Positions 12,822 through 27,600 of a stretch of 64,000 bases of DNA are shown piece by piece. This DNA is from Cheiracanthium punctorium (taxonomy: Eukaryota; Arthropoda; Arachnida; Araneae; Cheiracanthiidae), in assembly GCA_038373885.1 (NCBI GenBank), contig JAWZYV010011607.1:62001-126000 (forward strand). The letters run 5' to 3'. Position 1 is the first letter of the stretch; each line of letters opens with the position of its first letter. The notes under the pieces are model-generated. The model searched no databases. It was not told the DNA's origin and saw only the letters and a program-made list of their open reading frames with translations. The position numbers and the translations under genes were made by a program.

Positions 12822-13528
12822 GGTTCTCTCTTCATTAACTTAAAAATCATTTTCTTCTATACTAGATATGGAATTTGCGAAGAATTCTACAGAAGATTAC
12901 AGTGTATAATATTTTCAAAGACTTAAAGCAAGTTTTTCCACTATTAAATTCGAAATTTCAACAGCGATGTCTTTTGCACTGATCGCCGAAGTTTAGTTTA
13001 CGACAAATAATCCTGGAATGCAATTTGTTTCCCAAACTCTATTTTGCCGTATCTCATGACATAGTCCCCCTGTCAAAGCTCTAGTGTTTTATATTTGTTG
13101 CCAACCATCATTACCAGTTTACTCTGAAATATTTGGAGTGCAGAGTAAGTCATTCCCAATTCTCACAAAACTGAATAAAACCTAGTCCCTGTTAGCTTCC
13201 CGGGTTTTTTAATTATTTCTTTGAAATTTTACAAGTTTTCTACAATTGAAGTAGAAATTTTTGTAAGCAGTTTATCCAGGTATTCATTACTATTCTACGG
13301 TTTTTAGAGCCGCAAAATAATCATTTCGGTCATTGTCCTTGTAGCTTCTCTACTAAGTCATTTCGGTCACAAGACCTACAACAGGAAATACTTAAGTGTC
13401 AAAGACTTTCCATTAAACATCAAATATAATATTTTGTATCAAACGCAAGAAGAAAAATCCATTAAAGTGACAGAAATGATTAAAAATTATCATCCTTGCC
13501 TAGTTTCATGAGAATCATCCTCTTGGAC

Positions 13529-13935
13529 AAGTGTTTCTCCACCTGTGTGCCACGGCACTCTGGTGTACCATAAGATTGTCAAATGTGCCGCTAAGGGTTT
13601 TTAAAGAATTTTAAAAATTGTGGTATATCAGTGATACATTTCTTTTTATCATGTGCTGCTTTCCCACTTTCACCGAGCTATACTCTATGAAGGGTGAAAC
13701 AAATTTTACAGCATGGAAAACCGGTCTACCGATTTTTGAAAGATCTCTTTACAGCAAGATTCCTGCAAAAACAGGCTCGGGCTTTCATTGAATCTCTTTT
13801 GTAAATAATTTTATAGTTTATTCTTATCAAATTTTTTGCGTCATAAACTTTTTTTTTTTTATGTGCAGGTGTACCGTAAATAATTCCAGCTATTTTCGGT
13901 GCGCACTCAACAAAAAAGAGTGGTGAGAAACACTG
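13529..13935. mobile_element. hAT-like MITE
   Basis: Ends AGTGTTTCTCCACC and GGTGAGAAACACTG. Flanks TCTTGGAC (13521-13528) and TCCTAGAC (13936-13943) are a probable 8-bp target duplication with two changes. Confidence 0.7.
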
Positions 13936-14599
13936 TCCTAGACATACTGAATGCAGAGCTCAACTACTGAAGCAGTAATTCCACTATTAATAACTCATTC
14001 GAGTGAACGCAATGCCAATAAATCAGAAAATAGAACTATACTAGAGAACTCATCCTCATTCGAAACCGATTCGAAAAGTGAGTCAAGTAAGGTGTTGACT
14101 TGTGGCATAGAATTGCACAGCGAGGCTAGACTTGTGCTCTATCGCTGCATTTGGCGAGTGGTCAATGTAAACTTCAAGCGGAATATACAGTCAATGTACG
14201 TATTAAACCCTTCTGGCGGAAAAAAAACCGCCAAAACTTAGTGGATGTTGAAATATTTACATTGAAATATTCTTCATTTATAAAAATCAGGTTTCAAAAA
14301 TATGAATAACAACTCGTGAAATGATATTCCAGAACCTTTCGCAGATTACACAGCTGCTCTGCATATGGATGCACCATTTTTTCTTAAAAAACTGAAATCT
14401 GTGCGCTGGCCACAAATGCTCCTCAGAAAACTAAGTATAGTTGGATGCGCAGCGGGATCTTGACACAAGTCAGCTGCCTGTAACAAATGCCTGAAGTTAG
14501 GGTTGCCAAAGTACTGCCACTTATCTACTCGTAAGATTAAAAAGTAAGTATTCACATTTTGGTATACCAGAATAGTAAAGACTAGTCACAGAACACTTA

Positions 14600-15486
14600 A
14601 TTGAACACTTTATTCATCAACTGATAAAAAGGAAATAAGTTACAGGCAACACTAAAAATTCTTATACAAGTTACTAAAATATTTCGTTGCATACGGTCAA
14701 ATTTTTGATTCATTACAGACTCGAACATAAAGAGTTACATTAGTATCTTCAGAAGATGTTAGCAACAACTTTAAGCTTGTTATGCAATAACGTTAGCTAG
14801 CTCAAGAATGGTCCTCATTCAGTTATATAAGGTAGATTAAGCAACGAAATTTTAGTTTAAACCTTGAGATAAGGCATCTGTTCAGTCGTAATTTGTGCGT
14901 GAACACTCAAGGTAAACATTGAACAATTTTTTCCCCCAGATTAACAGCAAAAATCTAAAAGTTAAGAAAGCGTAAAAAACATTGGAAAAAACGAGAAAGT
15001 GTCTCTTGGACATTGTTATAAACTAAGCGAATTTTCGAAACGTTGTCAAGTTCAAAAAAACTTTTTCCTAAAAAAAGTAAAAACGAAAACGCTCAAAATT
15101 AGACATTCTGAAGCCGATTCTAAAGTTATCAACTTGAAAAGAAAGCGGCTACTACACAATTAACAGTAGCTGAGGCTAAAATAATTCGGATCCAAATATT
15201 ATTAGTGTTAAAAGCTAAAACGAAATGGTTAGGTTGGTAGAATTTTGTTTATTTAAAATATACATGCAGTTACAGCACTGTCTAGCTTAAACGAATAAAA
15301 TTTGTCAGATTAGATAGAATCCAAATTCTACGTGCATGTGCGAAATGTTAGTGGAAGAAACTGGAAATTTAGGAATGTTTAAGACTGTTAGCGCTTTTTG
15401 TAAACCAGTTTGTAGGTGATCCGGACTTGAAAAAACCCCAATTATTGCTATTGATTTAAGCTTGTTCGAACGTCTTTTGGCCTCAT
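14600..15486 (-). other. BicC: Probable BicC 3' UTR with candidate poly(A) signals
   Basis: After the stop, the minus strand has AATAAA signals at 15253-15248 and 14614-14609. No other gene is visible before 14.6 kb. Which signal is used cannot be told from sequence. Confidence 0.5.
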
Positions 15487-15620
15487 TCACATCCTTTCGC
15501 CATTTTCGTCGGAGGAAGGCGAACCGGACTGGTATCTCGTCAAGTAAGTTCGGCGCTCGGCACCGGGTGCAGCCCTGAAGTTCTTCAGCGACCAGTCTCC
15601 GAGTCTGTGGTCCCGGATGG
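15487..15620 (-). CDS. BicC: BicC coding exon 19 and stop codon
   Basis: Codes IRDHRLGDWSLKNFRAAPGA and a basic, Ser-rich tail ending DENGERM, then TGA at 15489-15487. Acceptor TGTTTCAG. The C-terminal tail is not conserved with vertebrates, as expected. Longer open frames on this strand across 15305-15769 are a different frame of the same exon. Confidence 0.9.
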
Positions 15621-18600
15621 CTGAAACATACAAGATCAGTATTTTCAAACAGGTAGTACGACTGGATATAGCTGGATTGCCATATTAGCAGTTGATAGGG
15701 GACCATTAAGCAATTGATAGGGGACAAGCAGGGTGCGAATTTAACATTTTCTCCAGGGGGGGGGGACATTTAAGAGAAAACATTCTCCAGCAGGGGACAT
15801 TTGAGGAATAAGAAAAAGAAAGAAAAAAAAAGGAGGGAAGGTGTAAATGCTCCACTCACATAATATATCAGGTATTACATGGCAAATGCAGTCACCAGCA
15901 TGTCTGAAAGTGACTTAAATTCAAACAAAAGTCGATCCCCGATTTTCTATACACATATTTCTGCCTGTGTCGATTCTCCGTCTATTGAGGAAATTCGGCT
16001 GGTGGCCATGGGCGCTAGCAGAATATTTCCCAGGGTGGGGGGAGGGCAAAAACTACTTCAACGTATGGTTACCATGTTGGAAAGAGCAAAAAAGCAAGGG
16101 AAAACACTGCATACAAAAATCCAGGGGGGCATTGCCCCCCCTTGTCCTATACTGCCGGAGCCCATGCGGTGGCAGAGCAGTGCTTGATCGTTCATTTCGC
16201 AGTCTTCCTTTGAAACCGGACCCCAGTTACAGAATGAGAAGTGGCATCAGGTATATGTGCATATCTATTTTAAAGCTATGCTTGTAACTTGATCCATTGT
16301 CTAGTAAATTAAAGAAAAATTTCTATTCTCAATAAGTAAAATCGTTAGGTACTTTTGAACTGTAGGGACAAAGATTAATTTAACATTTCTCCAGCAGGGG
16401 ATAAATAGTATCCCTGGCAGGGATCCATTAATATTTCTCTAGCCAGGGATATTACATTCTTCAGCCGGGGACGATCCCCGGCATGCCCCCCGTCAATTCG
16501 CACCCTGGGGACAAGTCATAACTAGTTTGAGATGTTTAATATTTAAAATCTACTCTTATCACTCAAACAAGGTTTACCCAGAACCTCGAGAAGTTTACTG
16601 GACCGCTACGTAGCAATCCAACAAAAAATCCAAAACAAGAAAATCTTGTAATCATAAACAACTATTACATTTCTTATTTAATCAACCGCCTACATTCAAA
16701 GGGTTAAGCAGCAACCCATAAAATATGGCAACTCGTAAAATATGGCAACCCATACTTCCATACTTTGCAAGTTTGTATCTCACCTGCTATGGCAGCAAGC
16801 ATCTTCCTCCTGGCGCCGTAGCTTATGCCCAGCTGCTGGAGATCAAGATCGGATAGCGTCAGGAAAGTAACCAAGTCGATCTAAAAAATACAAAATTTTA
16901 GCGTCCTTTACAGGAATTGTGTTTATTGATTGCATTAAGCGGTGATGCAGTTTTATCAGGTTGTAACGAAAAGTTTTCCGCCATATCTGCCTGAAATACT
17001 AACTTCTAACTCCTTAGATAACCGTTTTTGAACTTTCGGTACCAAACCTGCACAGTGTCACATGATACAACAATAGTGCTTAAAGCTGTACTCGTAATTC
17101 GTTGATATTATGTAGCCGACTTTTTGCAACACAACTGAAAGTAAATGATGGTTCTAATCCTCTAGCTAGAGTGATAGTTCTATTTGAGACACCTTATACT
17201 TAACTATTTTTTACAGATTTCACAACGCAGTGTTATAAAGTAAACCTTTCTTTCAAATGCCAAAAATCGTTTGACAAAATATGAGCCAATACGCCAACGA
17301 GAACTGTGTGCTGACGAAGTTTGCGGTGGCGGGAAACTTTCGTTACAACCTAATAATATTTATTACCCAGTACTTTTAAAACGATTACATCTGGCACTTC
17401 GCAAGAGAAAAGGCGACTACTTAAAACATAGTTAAAACAAGAAAACCTAGTCTATGAAATGCTGAAAGTTTATGGTTTCATAAATATAGCGTTCAAGTAT
17501 TAAATTCTTCTAATCATTTCTAGTTAGTATAACTGAAAATTTACACACTTATCTAGTCAAATCTGTTGGTTTTTTTAAAGCATTTTGGGGTAAAATAGTC
17601 TAGTTCCGATAATTCAATTTGAGATTCAATTTTTACAAACTTGCGATCAAGTTGCAACTTTTCAACTTAATGATCTGTTTCCGGCGTTATCATGAAAAAA
17701 ATTTTTATTCAATATTTTAGCCTTACATTACAACTTGGGTCACTATCTTTCGAGGGGGGGGGGGGGGGGGGTTGGGTTGTAACTACATACAAGATTCCGA
17801 CGGTTGTTAAAAAGCGTGTCAAAAGTTGTGCATTTGCTTACTCCATTATGACAGATGCGATTACTCACGAATCGCTAGTGTACTGCTTCACAGCTGTACT
17901 AATGGGAAATTATTACACTTGGATCACCAAAAGTGTGAACTACCGAAAAGCACCAAGCACTTTAAATTTGACTAAAATTAATCTTGTAATTTAATTTCGT
18001 GGATCTGTAGATCAACGTAACGTGCACGAATGTTCGAGTAATTTTAACCAATTCATAAATTTTGCCAGTTTGTACAATTAAATTTTTTTAACGTTCATGT
18101 GACAGCCAGGGAACAAAACACGCTACTCAGAATTTCTAGAACTACGTTAACCACACCAGTTTTGTAAATCATTACAGTCTTTATTTGAAATATTCCGGCT
18201 CTGGACTTTAAAAAAGTAACCAAACTCCTGTTATTCTCTATTTGTCTTAACATAAAAGCAGCAATCTTACTAATGGAGGACGTCAAAACCATTGACAAGG
18301 TTATTGTAACAAATATCGACAATGATTACCACTATTTCTGCCGACTGGAACAGAATAAAGACTGCACTTGGGAAACAAGTATCGCTTTGGGTAAAAGGTA
18401 GACTGCAGAAAAAGAATTTAGAACTTAATAGCAGGCTTCAAGAAAATTTTAAAATACTTGCCTCTTGATGGCTCAAAATATCGCTGTACTTCTGCAAGTC
18501 CAGAATATTAAGCAGCTGTTCGATATTTTTGATAGCTCCGTAATTAACTGGAGGTTGTTGGGGAATATTCTCCCAGAAGTTGCTGAAGCTAAATGGAGAA

Positions 18601-21600
18601 ACTGGGGAAGAAATTGATTCATTTCAGACAATATCGTGTAATAGCATGACAACTTTATCAAAAATTTGAAACTAACGGGTACGTAAAGTTTAAAGTCAAG
18701 TTTGAGAAATTCTTTAGGAGTATGCGGGATTATATTAGTTAACTTTTCCAAATCACTTCGAAATATTTGAAATTTTTTTAAAAAGTTTAGATTTTACCAC
18801 GACCGATTATTTAAGGCAAAAAACTCGTTTTAACATCTGGCGTGTTTAGTTTTATTCACTGATTGAAACGAACATAGAAAGTATTAAAAGTTAAATAAAA
18901 CGAAGTCAATACATCACTCTTCAGAGGTTAATTATTCACGATTCACATTTGTTTTGGCCAAACGTATCTTATAATTGTTTGCCAAAGTTAATTTATTAAC
19001 ATTATTCGTTTATAGGCAGATTTCCTTGACTACTTGTTTTCTATTGCACTTTTAGTCCCCTGCCCCAAACATTGGTAAACTAGTTGAATTCTAAACCGAT
19101 TTTAAACAGCATAAATAGCTCAATTCAATAATTCAATCTTTAGATTTAAGCAATACATTGCACTAAATTACGATTCTGCAAGTTAAGATTGGGTCCGAAC
19201 ATTAATTACTGGTGCAATTCACGCAAACTATAAACACAGGGTTTTTAATGATCGAATTTCCCTGAAGCATATTACTTATAGGAACAAAAACTGTATTTTA
19301 AAATTTAAAAATTGACAGCAATACGAAGAACAAAGTTGATGGCTTGCAACAAGATTCAATCTTGCATCCTTACCGAATCATTTGAAAAATAATTTTGTTC
19401 TGTGCTGATAAATCGTCATGTTCAGCAAATCAAGTATTTTAAATATTTGGCTTTTCCTTGCCCAAGGTAATTAATATGCCAATCTAAAATCGCTAAAACT
19501 ATCAAAAGTTAGGACTGAATTAAAAAGACCAAATGCACACAATTCTGAGGACAGCAAGTAACCAAAAGCATGTTTTTGCTGTCCTAGAAGCGAACTTTAT
19601 TCCCCGAGAAAAGATCTAGGAATGAAAATATATGTAGGGTCGTGGAAATTTTCGTCTAACAAATTAAGTTTCCTTGTACAGCGAAAAGTGAATTACAAAA
19701 ACTGCTGCTGCCAAAGCAAACTCCGGGTATTTCTATTGTGTTAGTTACGTTTAACTCTACTCAGAACCGTTTTATCGTGTATAGTCAAGAGATCGGCAAT
19801 TAGTCAAATGATAGAATGGTCTGAATAATGAAACTGCACATCTTTGGAATTGGAAAAGGGAATCTGGCTTTGGTCAAAATTGACATTCGTATTTTAAACA
19901 GGGAAATCTTCGGGTTTCACAACAAAGCCTTTGAAAGAATTTAGAATTTCTTTCAAACCTGCTAAGCTTCGATGGTGCGACCACAAAGCTTTACACTAAA
20001 ATGCTTTATTTGCACTACGCAATTAGATAAGCATATTACCTAGCTTATTTTTTCAAGCTTTAACTAAAAAAAATTAGCGTCAGGAATGAGTAAATTCATT
20101 CAATTCGAGAAGCCTCGAGGAAAACAAACCTCAGTCCCTTTACTGGAGTTCTACAGTTACAAATACCACTGAAATTTAAAATTTTCAGTTCCAGAAGCAT
20201 TTTTGAAGATTGAACTTCCAAAATTGCCAAGTTTCAAATGCAGACAAGGCAACGGGGCAAATCCTTGGGCATGCATACATCAGAAAACGCAATAGTCTGA
20301 ATAATGAAACTTCACATTATATGGGGGATATAATGATACTCTCCTCGTGGCGCACCCCGGGCAAGAACCCGGGAAAACAGCTATGTATATCAGAGTGGCA
20401 GTTCCTTTCAAGACATTCCTATTTTAGTCATTTCTATCCGGTGAGAATAAGCGTTAGCTCGTGATCTTATACGACTTCTATATTTGTGCCGGCTTTTTGT
20501 ATCATTTTTATGTTCTATTTTATGTTGCTTGGTTAACTTTAAATTGACACAAGTAATACATGGCAATTATAAAGGTAAAGTGAAATCCATTCAAACCTGG
20601 TTCAGGGGGGCTGGTGTTTTCAGTCGCGTCCGATGGCCATCCTTTAGAAGTCGATGCACAAGCACCCGAGTTGTCAGTCTGAAAAATGACGAAATTTTAA
20701 AAATGACTCCTCAAATGCTTGCTTGAGTTGCTATGGCGACGCACATTTCTTTTATTGCGAATGTTATGCATTTTAAACTGAAGAGAGCATCTGCGTATTT
20801 TTTAATTTAACTCCTAATCTGCCTGTAGAAAATACCTTTGAACTTCTAGGCAATTAAAATTCTAAATTAAATTTCAAATCTTATTTTTAAAAAATCTTAA
20901 TGATTTTCCACCTTTGCTTCGAGTTGGATTAAACAGTTCAATGCTTTTCGAATTTTTTCATCCCTTTACTGAAGAGTATTGCAGTAAGGTTATTTCATTT
21001 ATAAAGAGGCGAACTATTTTCCGAAAATCTAATAAGCAACCTGAATAAGAACTTAAGAAAACAAGCTTCGACATTTTCAAAAAGGTTAAATTTATTAGAC
21101 TTCTTCGAAAGTTTGTCAATAGAAATGTTTCATTAAAAGTTCCATAATATGCTTTTGATAAAAAAGTCAGTTCAGCTTTTACGTCAAGCCTAGAATTTGG
21201 AATTTTATTTTCTATTACAAGTATTCCACGAAATCAGATACTCAATTATAGGTACATTAAAACGATCCAATTCGCGAGATATCGACAGATAGGATATGTA
21301 AGTGTAAAATGTTAGACTATCAGTACTAAGTCTAGTATAATATAGGAATTCCACAGACACTAACACCGAATTCCACAATACTCCGCAAAAGTATGAAGCA
21401 ACTTCAAAGTTTAACCCTTGATCTTTAAATTCTACGCACACAGTCCCAGATATTACTTTAAAAAAATAAAAAACCCTGAGTACGTCCATTAGATATTCTT
21501 ATATTTAATCATAACTTTAAAAATAAATTTTTCGAAAAAGGTCAATCCAATCCTGCAAGAAGTGATATTTAACTTACGTCCAAGAACTCCGAAATGGAGC

Positions 21601-24600
21601 CCGAATTCTGCGCAGCTCGTTTCGCCCTTGCGGCAAAGTCTGGCATTGATTTTGAGAAGCCATAACCAGACCATAATTGATTCGGTGTCCTCGCACCTTC
21701 GCCAATGGGTTGCTGCATGGCTAAATAGGAAGAGATAAAATAGTCAGCATAGCTTGAAGCCATTGGGTGTAAATATTTACAAACAACATTTTACTGTACA
21801 CAACTTTTGAAAACAACTGAACAGTTTTTTTCCCCCCACTTGGTAAACATTATCCACGTTGTTTAGTTTAGATTTTTCCAAACTTGCATTAAAAAATTGG
21901 TTAAGATGTTAATTTTACTTTGAACAAACGACATCGTCAAATGCAGTCCAATACATTCTATTACATCTCGAGATTCAAAACTAGAATTTATAGGTTCAAT
22001 GTACTTACTAACTGATGAAAGCTTAAGGGAGGACTTTACTACCAACTACAATTAAGGTTTACCAAAAGGCAACATTTATAAGAACTATTTATGCAACACT
22101 TTCAGCTCACAATTAACTGGTGAGCGTAAGAAGGTTAATTTTTTTTTACAATAATAAATGCCATTCTTGACTATAAAAATACAAGATTAGCAAATTTTAT
22201 AGATCTCGTCCAGGCCCTTAATTTGCTAAAATTCTGAACTTTTTAAAAATTGAGATTCATAACAAGGCGACTTAAGACATCGGACCATTATACGACAGTA
22301 TTTCAAAAGTTCGGAATTTTAGCAAATCCAGGATCCGTACAAGCCCTGTTTAGATGAGTCAAAGTCCTCAATAGAGAGCGAAAAATGGGTGAAGGTTCTT
22401 TTTACCATGAGTAAATTTAGATTTATACTGCAATACCTTTACCGAAAGCAATCCTGCAGAAACTTACTGTCAAGAACAGGATGACTAACACTTGAGGTGT
22501 TCACAACTCAGTTGTGCAACAAGAAAGCCAGTTCAGTTTATTTTAATCCGGAACTTGCTTCGCATTTTAAGCTCGATTTCAAATGTACGCGAATGTTTCA
22601 TCTAAATATTTGTTTTTAAAAACTACTAAATTTCACTCCATGCATAAAATTGAAGGTCAAACCGGACGAGATTACGTACATGTTGAAGTAAGCTGTACGA
22701 TTCTGCAAAGATTGGAGACCAGTGGCATAACCAGGATTTTATTTCGGGAAGGAGGGGGGAGGGGCTGTGTATCAAATTGTAAGCCAAGTTTCAATTGTAA
22801 GCTACGAGGGAGAGTCCAATGAAAGTGAGCCCAACCCCCCCCCCTGCACAAGAATGGTTCGGTCCACCATCTTTGACGCACAGCACAGCGACATCCCTCA
22901 CTTACGAAAGGGACGCAAAAGTGTGAGGTTAAAGTTCTTTAAGGCGCTCATACATTGGGTTGAAGACTTTAGCATGATACAATGGACGCTCCAAAAGAGG
23001 AACAGCGTGGTGTGGTCAGGTTTGACAGCTGAAAGTGTTCCCAACAAGAAGTCGCCATATGACTGCAGTGTACGGTGAACATTGCATCTCATTGGCCACC
23101 GTGAAGTCGTGGAACAAACGGTTCAGAGAAGGACATGAAAGCTGCAAAGACGATCCAAGACTGGCACAAAGCCACCTCGCAATCACACCGACACAATGGA
23201 ATATTCACAGGTTGATGAGTTGATTCGACAAAGCCATACAGCCCAGATTGGTCGCCATGAGACTTTCACATTTTCGGGAAACTGAAAAACATCAAGGGTA
23301 CCAGATTCGTGTCGGACGCCGCCGTGAAGGAGTCAGACTTTTTGAATCAGCAGCCTATGGAGTTTTATGAGACAAAATCATGTGGCTCGTTTGTCAATGG
23401 GACAAATGTCTCAAAGTTCATGGAGACTTAAAGTACTCCGTGATATAATCGCATTGCCTCACTTTCATTTGACTCTCCGTCGTAAATAAAGGGTCGATTT
23501 CGGGTGGATCTTGCAACCCCCCCCCCTCAGCCTCTCCTTGGATAAGCTCCCGTTGTAGCCTGTATGAAGAGCACAACTCGCCATTGTGCCATCTGGCATG
23601 TAAAAACAACGACGAGCTATACCAGTCATTTTATCGGAAGGGTTTAGCAATATCAAGTATTCGACTTGCCCTTATTCGCAGATATCTTCTTGTTTCCATA
23701 CTCAGCCAGCAAGTGATGGATATCGTCGCCTACGCAAGGTTCATTCATCTGCGACATCTTTTTCATAAACGCGTTAGTTTTGTAGTCCGGTGTGTCGCTT
23801 GACGACGATGAGGCTGGAGACTCGGGCTGGCTGCTGACGTCACTTCTGGTTTCCAAGACATGCTGAAATCTGTAGAAGAGATTAACGAGTTAGATACCAG
23901 GTTTGGCAATTTCCACCGGAAATAAAGTTCTCAAAAGCATGGAAGACTTCAAGAAGAGGCAGAATCAAATTTGAAAAGTATTTTAAAATGAGAATGCACT
24001 CCATTTAATCCTAAGTCCACGTACGATTATTAAAGTAGTGATTGAGAATGAAGTACCTTAAGTATATTTCCTACAGAATATTTGTTCTAATTTATCAGAT
24101 AGAACCGGAGAGAAGGAACGCTTTACCACAGATTCCAGAGAAAGATTTAAGTGATTATCAGGGCAACTACTTTGTCCAAGCAATGCAGTGCACGTGAGGA
24201 GAAATGAACTTTTTCAGTCAAGCCTTTAACGTATCTGCTCGTTTAAAGTGCCATTTTTGTGGAAAAAACCATTTATTTAAAAAGGAGCATATTTAAATTG
24301 CCTTTGATAAATAGAACAGAAGCTACGTCTGTGAAGTGTCACTTCCAGTCACCCCCTCTTAAAATCTAAATTCATTTTCTGGAAAAAACTATCGATACTT
24401 TATTTCACGCTAAACTTTTTAAAAATTTTTAATTATTTAGTGGAAATTTTATACAAACTTAAGCGACAACAATATATTGATAATAAAGTGTGCAACGAGC
24501 TAAAAATTATACATACGGAATTAATGTTAGTGGTACTTTTAGGCAAACCTCAAAATTTCTGTACGTAATTTGCCATATATCGGTGAATTTATAAGAGACA

Positions 24601-27600
24601 ATAAAACTTGGTTCATTACACAGAAAAATGCTCTAGAAGTAGACAGTGCGAAGGAAAATAGTGATTATTAAGACTAATTCAGAATACATCTGTTGGCGTA
24701 AGTATGAAAATTTTAAAATTGTTTCTGAACTTTCTATTTAAAGAATTAAAATTTTGCAAGAACAATTTTTTTATCGTGTTAAATAACCTTTAAAATCAGA
24801 ATGCATTGATTGAATCAAAATATTTAATTTTTTTTAAGAGCTCCGCACGTAGACAAGATACCTTAAGACTTAATCATTAAGGAAGAAACCGCAAATAGCT
24901 TGACTGGGAATATCAATTAAGATAGCTCATTCTACCAAAAAGGCGAACAGCCAGTTGAAGGCATAGCATATGCAGACGTTATGTATCCAGTCGCACAACA
25001 CTAAAGACATCAATCTAAAACAATAGCTTTAATGAAATTTTGCTCCTTAACACTCTAGTGTATAGCCAAGTTGGCAGAGATTGAACAAATGTTGGTTAGC
25101 CGTAGAAGCAATTGAATGTTAGAATATGAAAAAGCCCAATAACTTGCCTGTTTCGAGGATGAACATAGATGCCAGAGTCTTCATCGTCAGCTCGAGAATT
25201 CTTCTGAAAGTTTGCTCCGTTCGGCATCAAATACCCCTTTTCATGATTGTTGATCCAGCTTTCTACGTCCCCTACGCAGAAATTCGAAAATAATGATTCA
25301 AGTTTTCAAGATGGTCCACTACACCAAAAGCAAGTACCAAGCGCTACCAAAATTCATTCAACAAATCCGATTATAATTCAACTGTCTTAAAAATTTCATG
25401 CCACATTTCACCAAAACATAGCACTAGAAAAGTTATGCTCCATAGGATGGTGAAACCTTGTTCCAACATTTGGTACTTTGGTTTTTCTAGCTTAACATCG
25501 CTTCCTCCTTAGCTTGATTGTTCACATTCTGCTTTGCAACTGAAGATTAATGTTTACACTGGATAAAAGCATCGATTCAAATTAGAAATTCTGGGCCCCA
25601 AATTCTCAAATATAAGCAAAGTTAGATACAAGTTACTTATTCCAACCAACTTTTCAAATAGTTAATTATTACCAACTTAATTCTCTAATAGAAACTAGTC
25701 TGCTGGCTAAGGATATTTCTGGGTGTTTTTTTTTTTTATTATTACTGAAAGATATTCTATAATACTGCTATACTTTTAGATTTTTGTAATGGAAAACTTA
25801 AATTAGAATTTCATCCTAAGAAGTCTGCAGAAAATTAGTTAACACTAAACGATTTTCACATACAGGAAAATTTTGAGTTTATGTAACAGTAAAATTAAAT
25901 TGACACCTGTAATTTTAAATACTTTAACAGTAATTAGGTACTTTGGATTTTGCTGATTTTGAAGATTTGTGAAAGTAAACGAGGGTTGGCCTTATCAAAC
26001 GAACCTTTACTTTTGTATCCATTTTAAGATTTTATCCAATAGATCATTCGTCTTTTAGATTGGAAATCCTTGTAATTTTCGATGTTTATTTTTGAATTAT
26101 TGAGAATAATGTTCTGTCCACAAATACTTTCTTACATTTCAAAAATTAGTTTAAATCAAACTGATTTAGTCAATGCAAGTCAATGATCATTTTCATGAAT
26201 CAATCGCGTTTTATGTGTGGACGTTTTAAAAAAGTTGCTTTGTCATTAATATGTTTGCATGGTCTTAAACATTTTGATCCTTTTTACTGTCGGTAGAAAC
26301 TAGATTACAACGCAATGTGTACATATTTTTTGACTGCAACATGTAATGCAAGATTGTGTTTCCGTGCCATAAACTTTCTAGTCCCTTAAACTAATTCCGA
26401 GAACCTGATTTTGAAATCTATAGAAATGTTTGTTTTACACTAAGCATTTACATCGTTAAAGTTTTATTCAAGAACCACGGTTTAGAGATTGTTTCGAATT
26501 TTGAGAAAAGTAATGGTGAAGAATCTTAAGTCTCAAATAAGCCGGCATTTATTTCAAATTTTAGTTGCGAATGTACATTTTCAACATTTGCATATTAACG
26601 CCCACGTTGAAATATATTTTTCCAACTAATTGATGAACAAAGACTTGGTTGTACATAAAAATATGTCAACCCACCCTCCACCTTCAGCAATACTTACATT
26701 TAGCCATGTACTGGTTCGCCGATACTTGATTCATCTGATTCTGAACAGCTGCTCTGAAGACTGGACTAGGCAAAGTCTGATGAGGCAAACTTTCTGGAGC
26801 ATTCGCAGCCGGAAGTGCCGTAGACAGGTTACTCAGATATCCCATTATCTGATGGTTCTGTTGAATTATACTGCTCAGCAAACTAATCGACTCTGCAGTT
26901 GTCATATTTTGAACTAGAAAGAAATGCCCGTATTGTAAGTTTCATTGTCAATCTGTCCAAAATGGAAAGCGTAGGTGTTTAACCCTTTGAATGGCAAATA
27001 TTTTCACATCAATAGAGGAGGACAACTCTAGACTACAGTTCGCAAAGCTCCGCACAGCCAGCTGTCAGAAAACTTGCTATCTGCGGCGCCAAATGGGCTA
27101 TTTAAATGGGATCGCTCGCCATATTGGTAGTTACATGGATCGATGGCAACGACCACTTTTTCAGCGTTGGGATCATTTAACCCTATTTTTTTTGGTGATT
27201 AGCGGTAAAAGCGCCGAATTAAAATAGTTTCAAAGCCCAACCACCGAGCGTCAAAGGGTAAACAAATGAATACCTGCAGCATTATGAACTGGTTTCAAGA
27301 ATTAAGTTTCCTTGAAAATTAGGAATTCATCTCATCTAAGACTCGATGTGTAGTCATGAAGTTTGGATAAACTCATGATCCGGTCATGCAAACAAGTTCA
27401 CGAACAGGTTTTCTGAAATGCTCGTTCATTACTTGGGAATTCTGGTAACACAGAACTTTGTTTTTGCCTATAAAAATATTGAACGTTCTGAAAGTTGTCT
27501 CAACAGTACAAGTTAATCCAGTAATTTATAAACTCGAGATCTGTGGCACGAGATGAACGTTTCGATCGTCCGCCATCTTGCTGGTAGTTAAGTCGAGCGA

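Noticed and set aside
13951..14241. 96-codon plus frame, Ser/Glu-rich
   Set aside because: No recognised family, no clear acceptor or donor, and it starts just after a hAT-like element.
15305..15769. 154-codon minus frame
   Set aside because: Out of frame with the SAM-joined exon 19 and runs into a hAT-like element.
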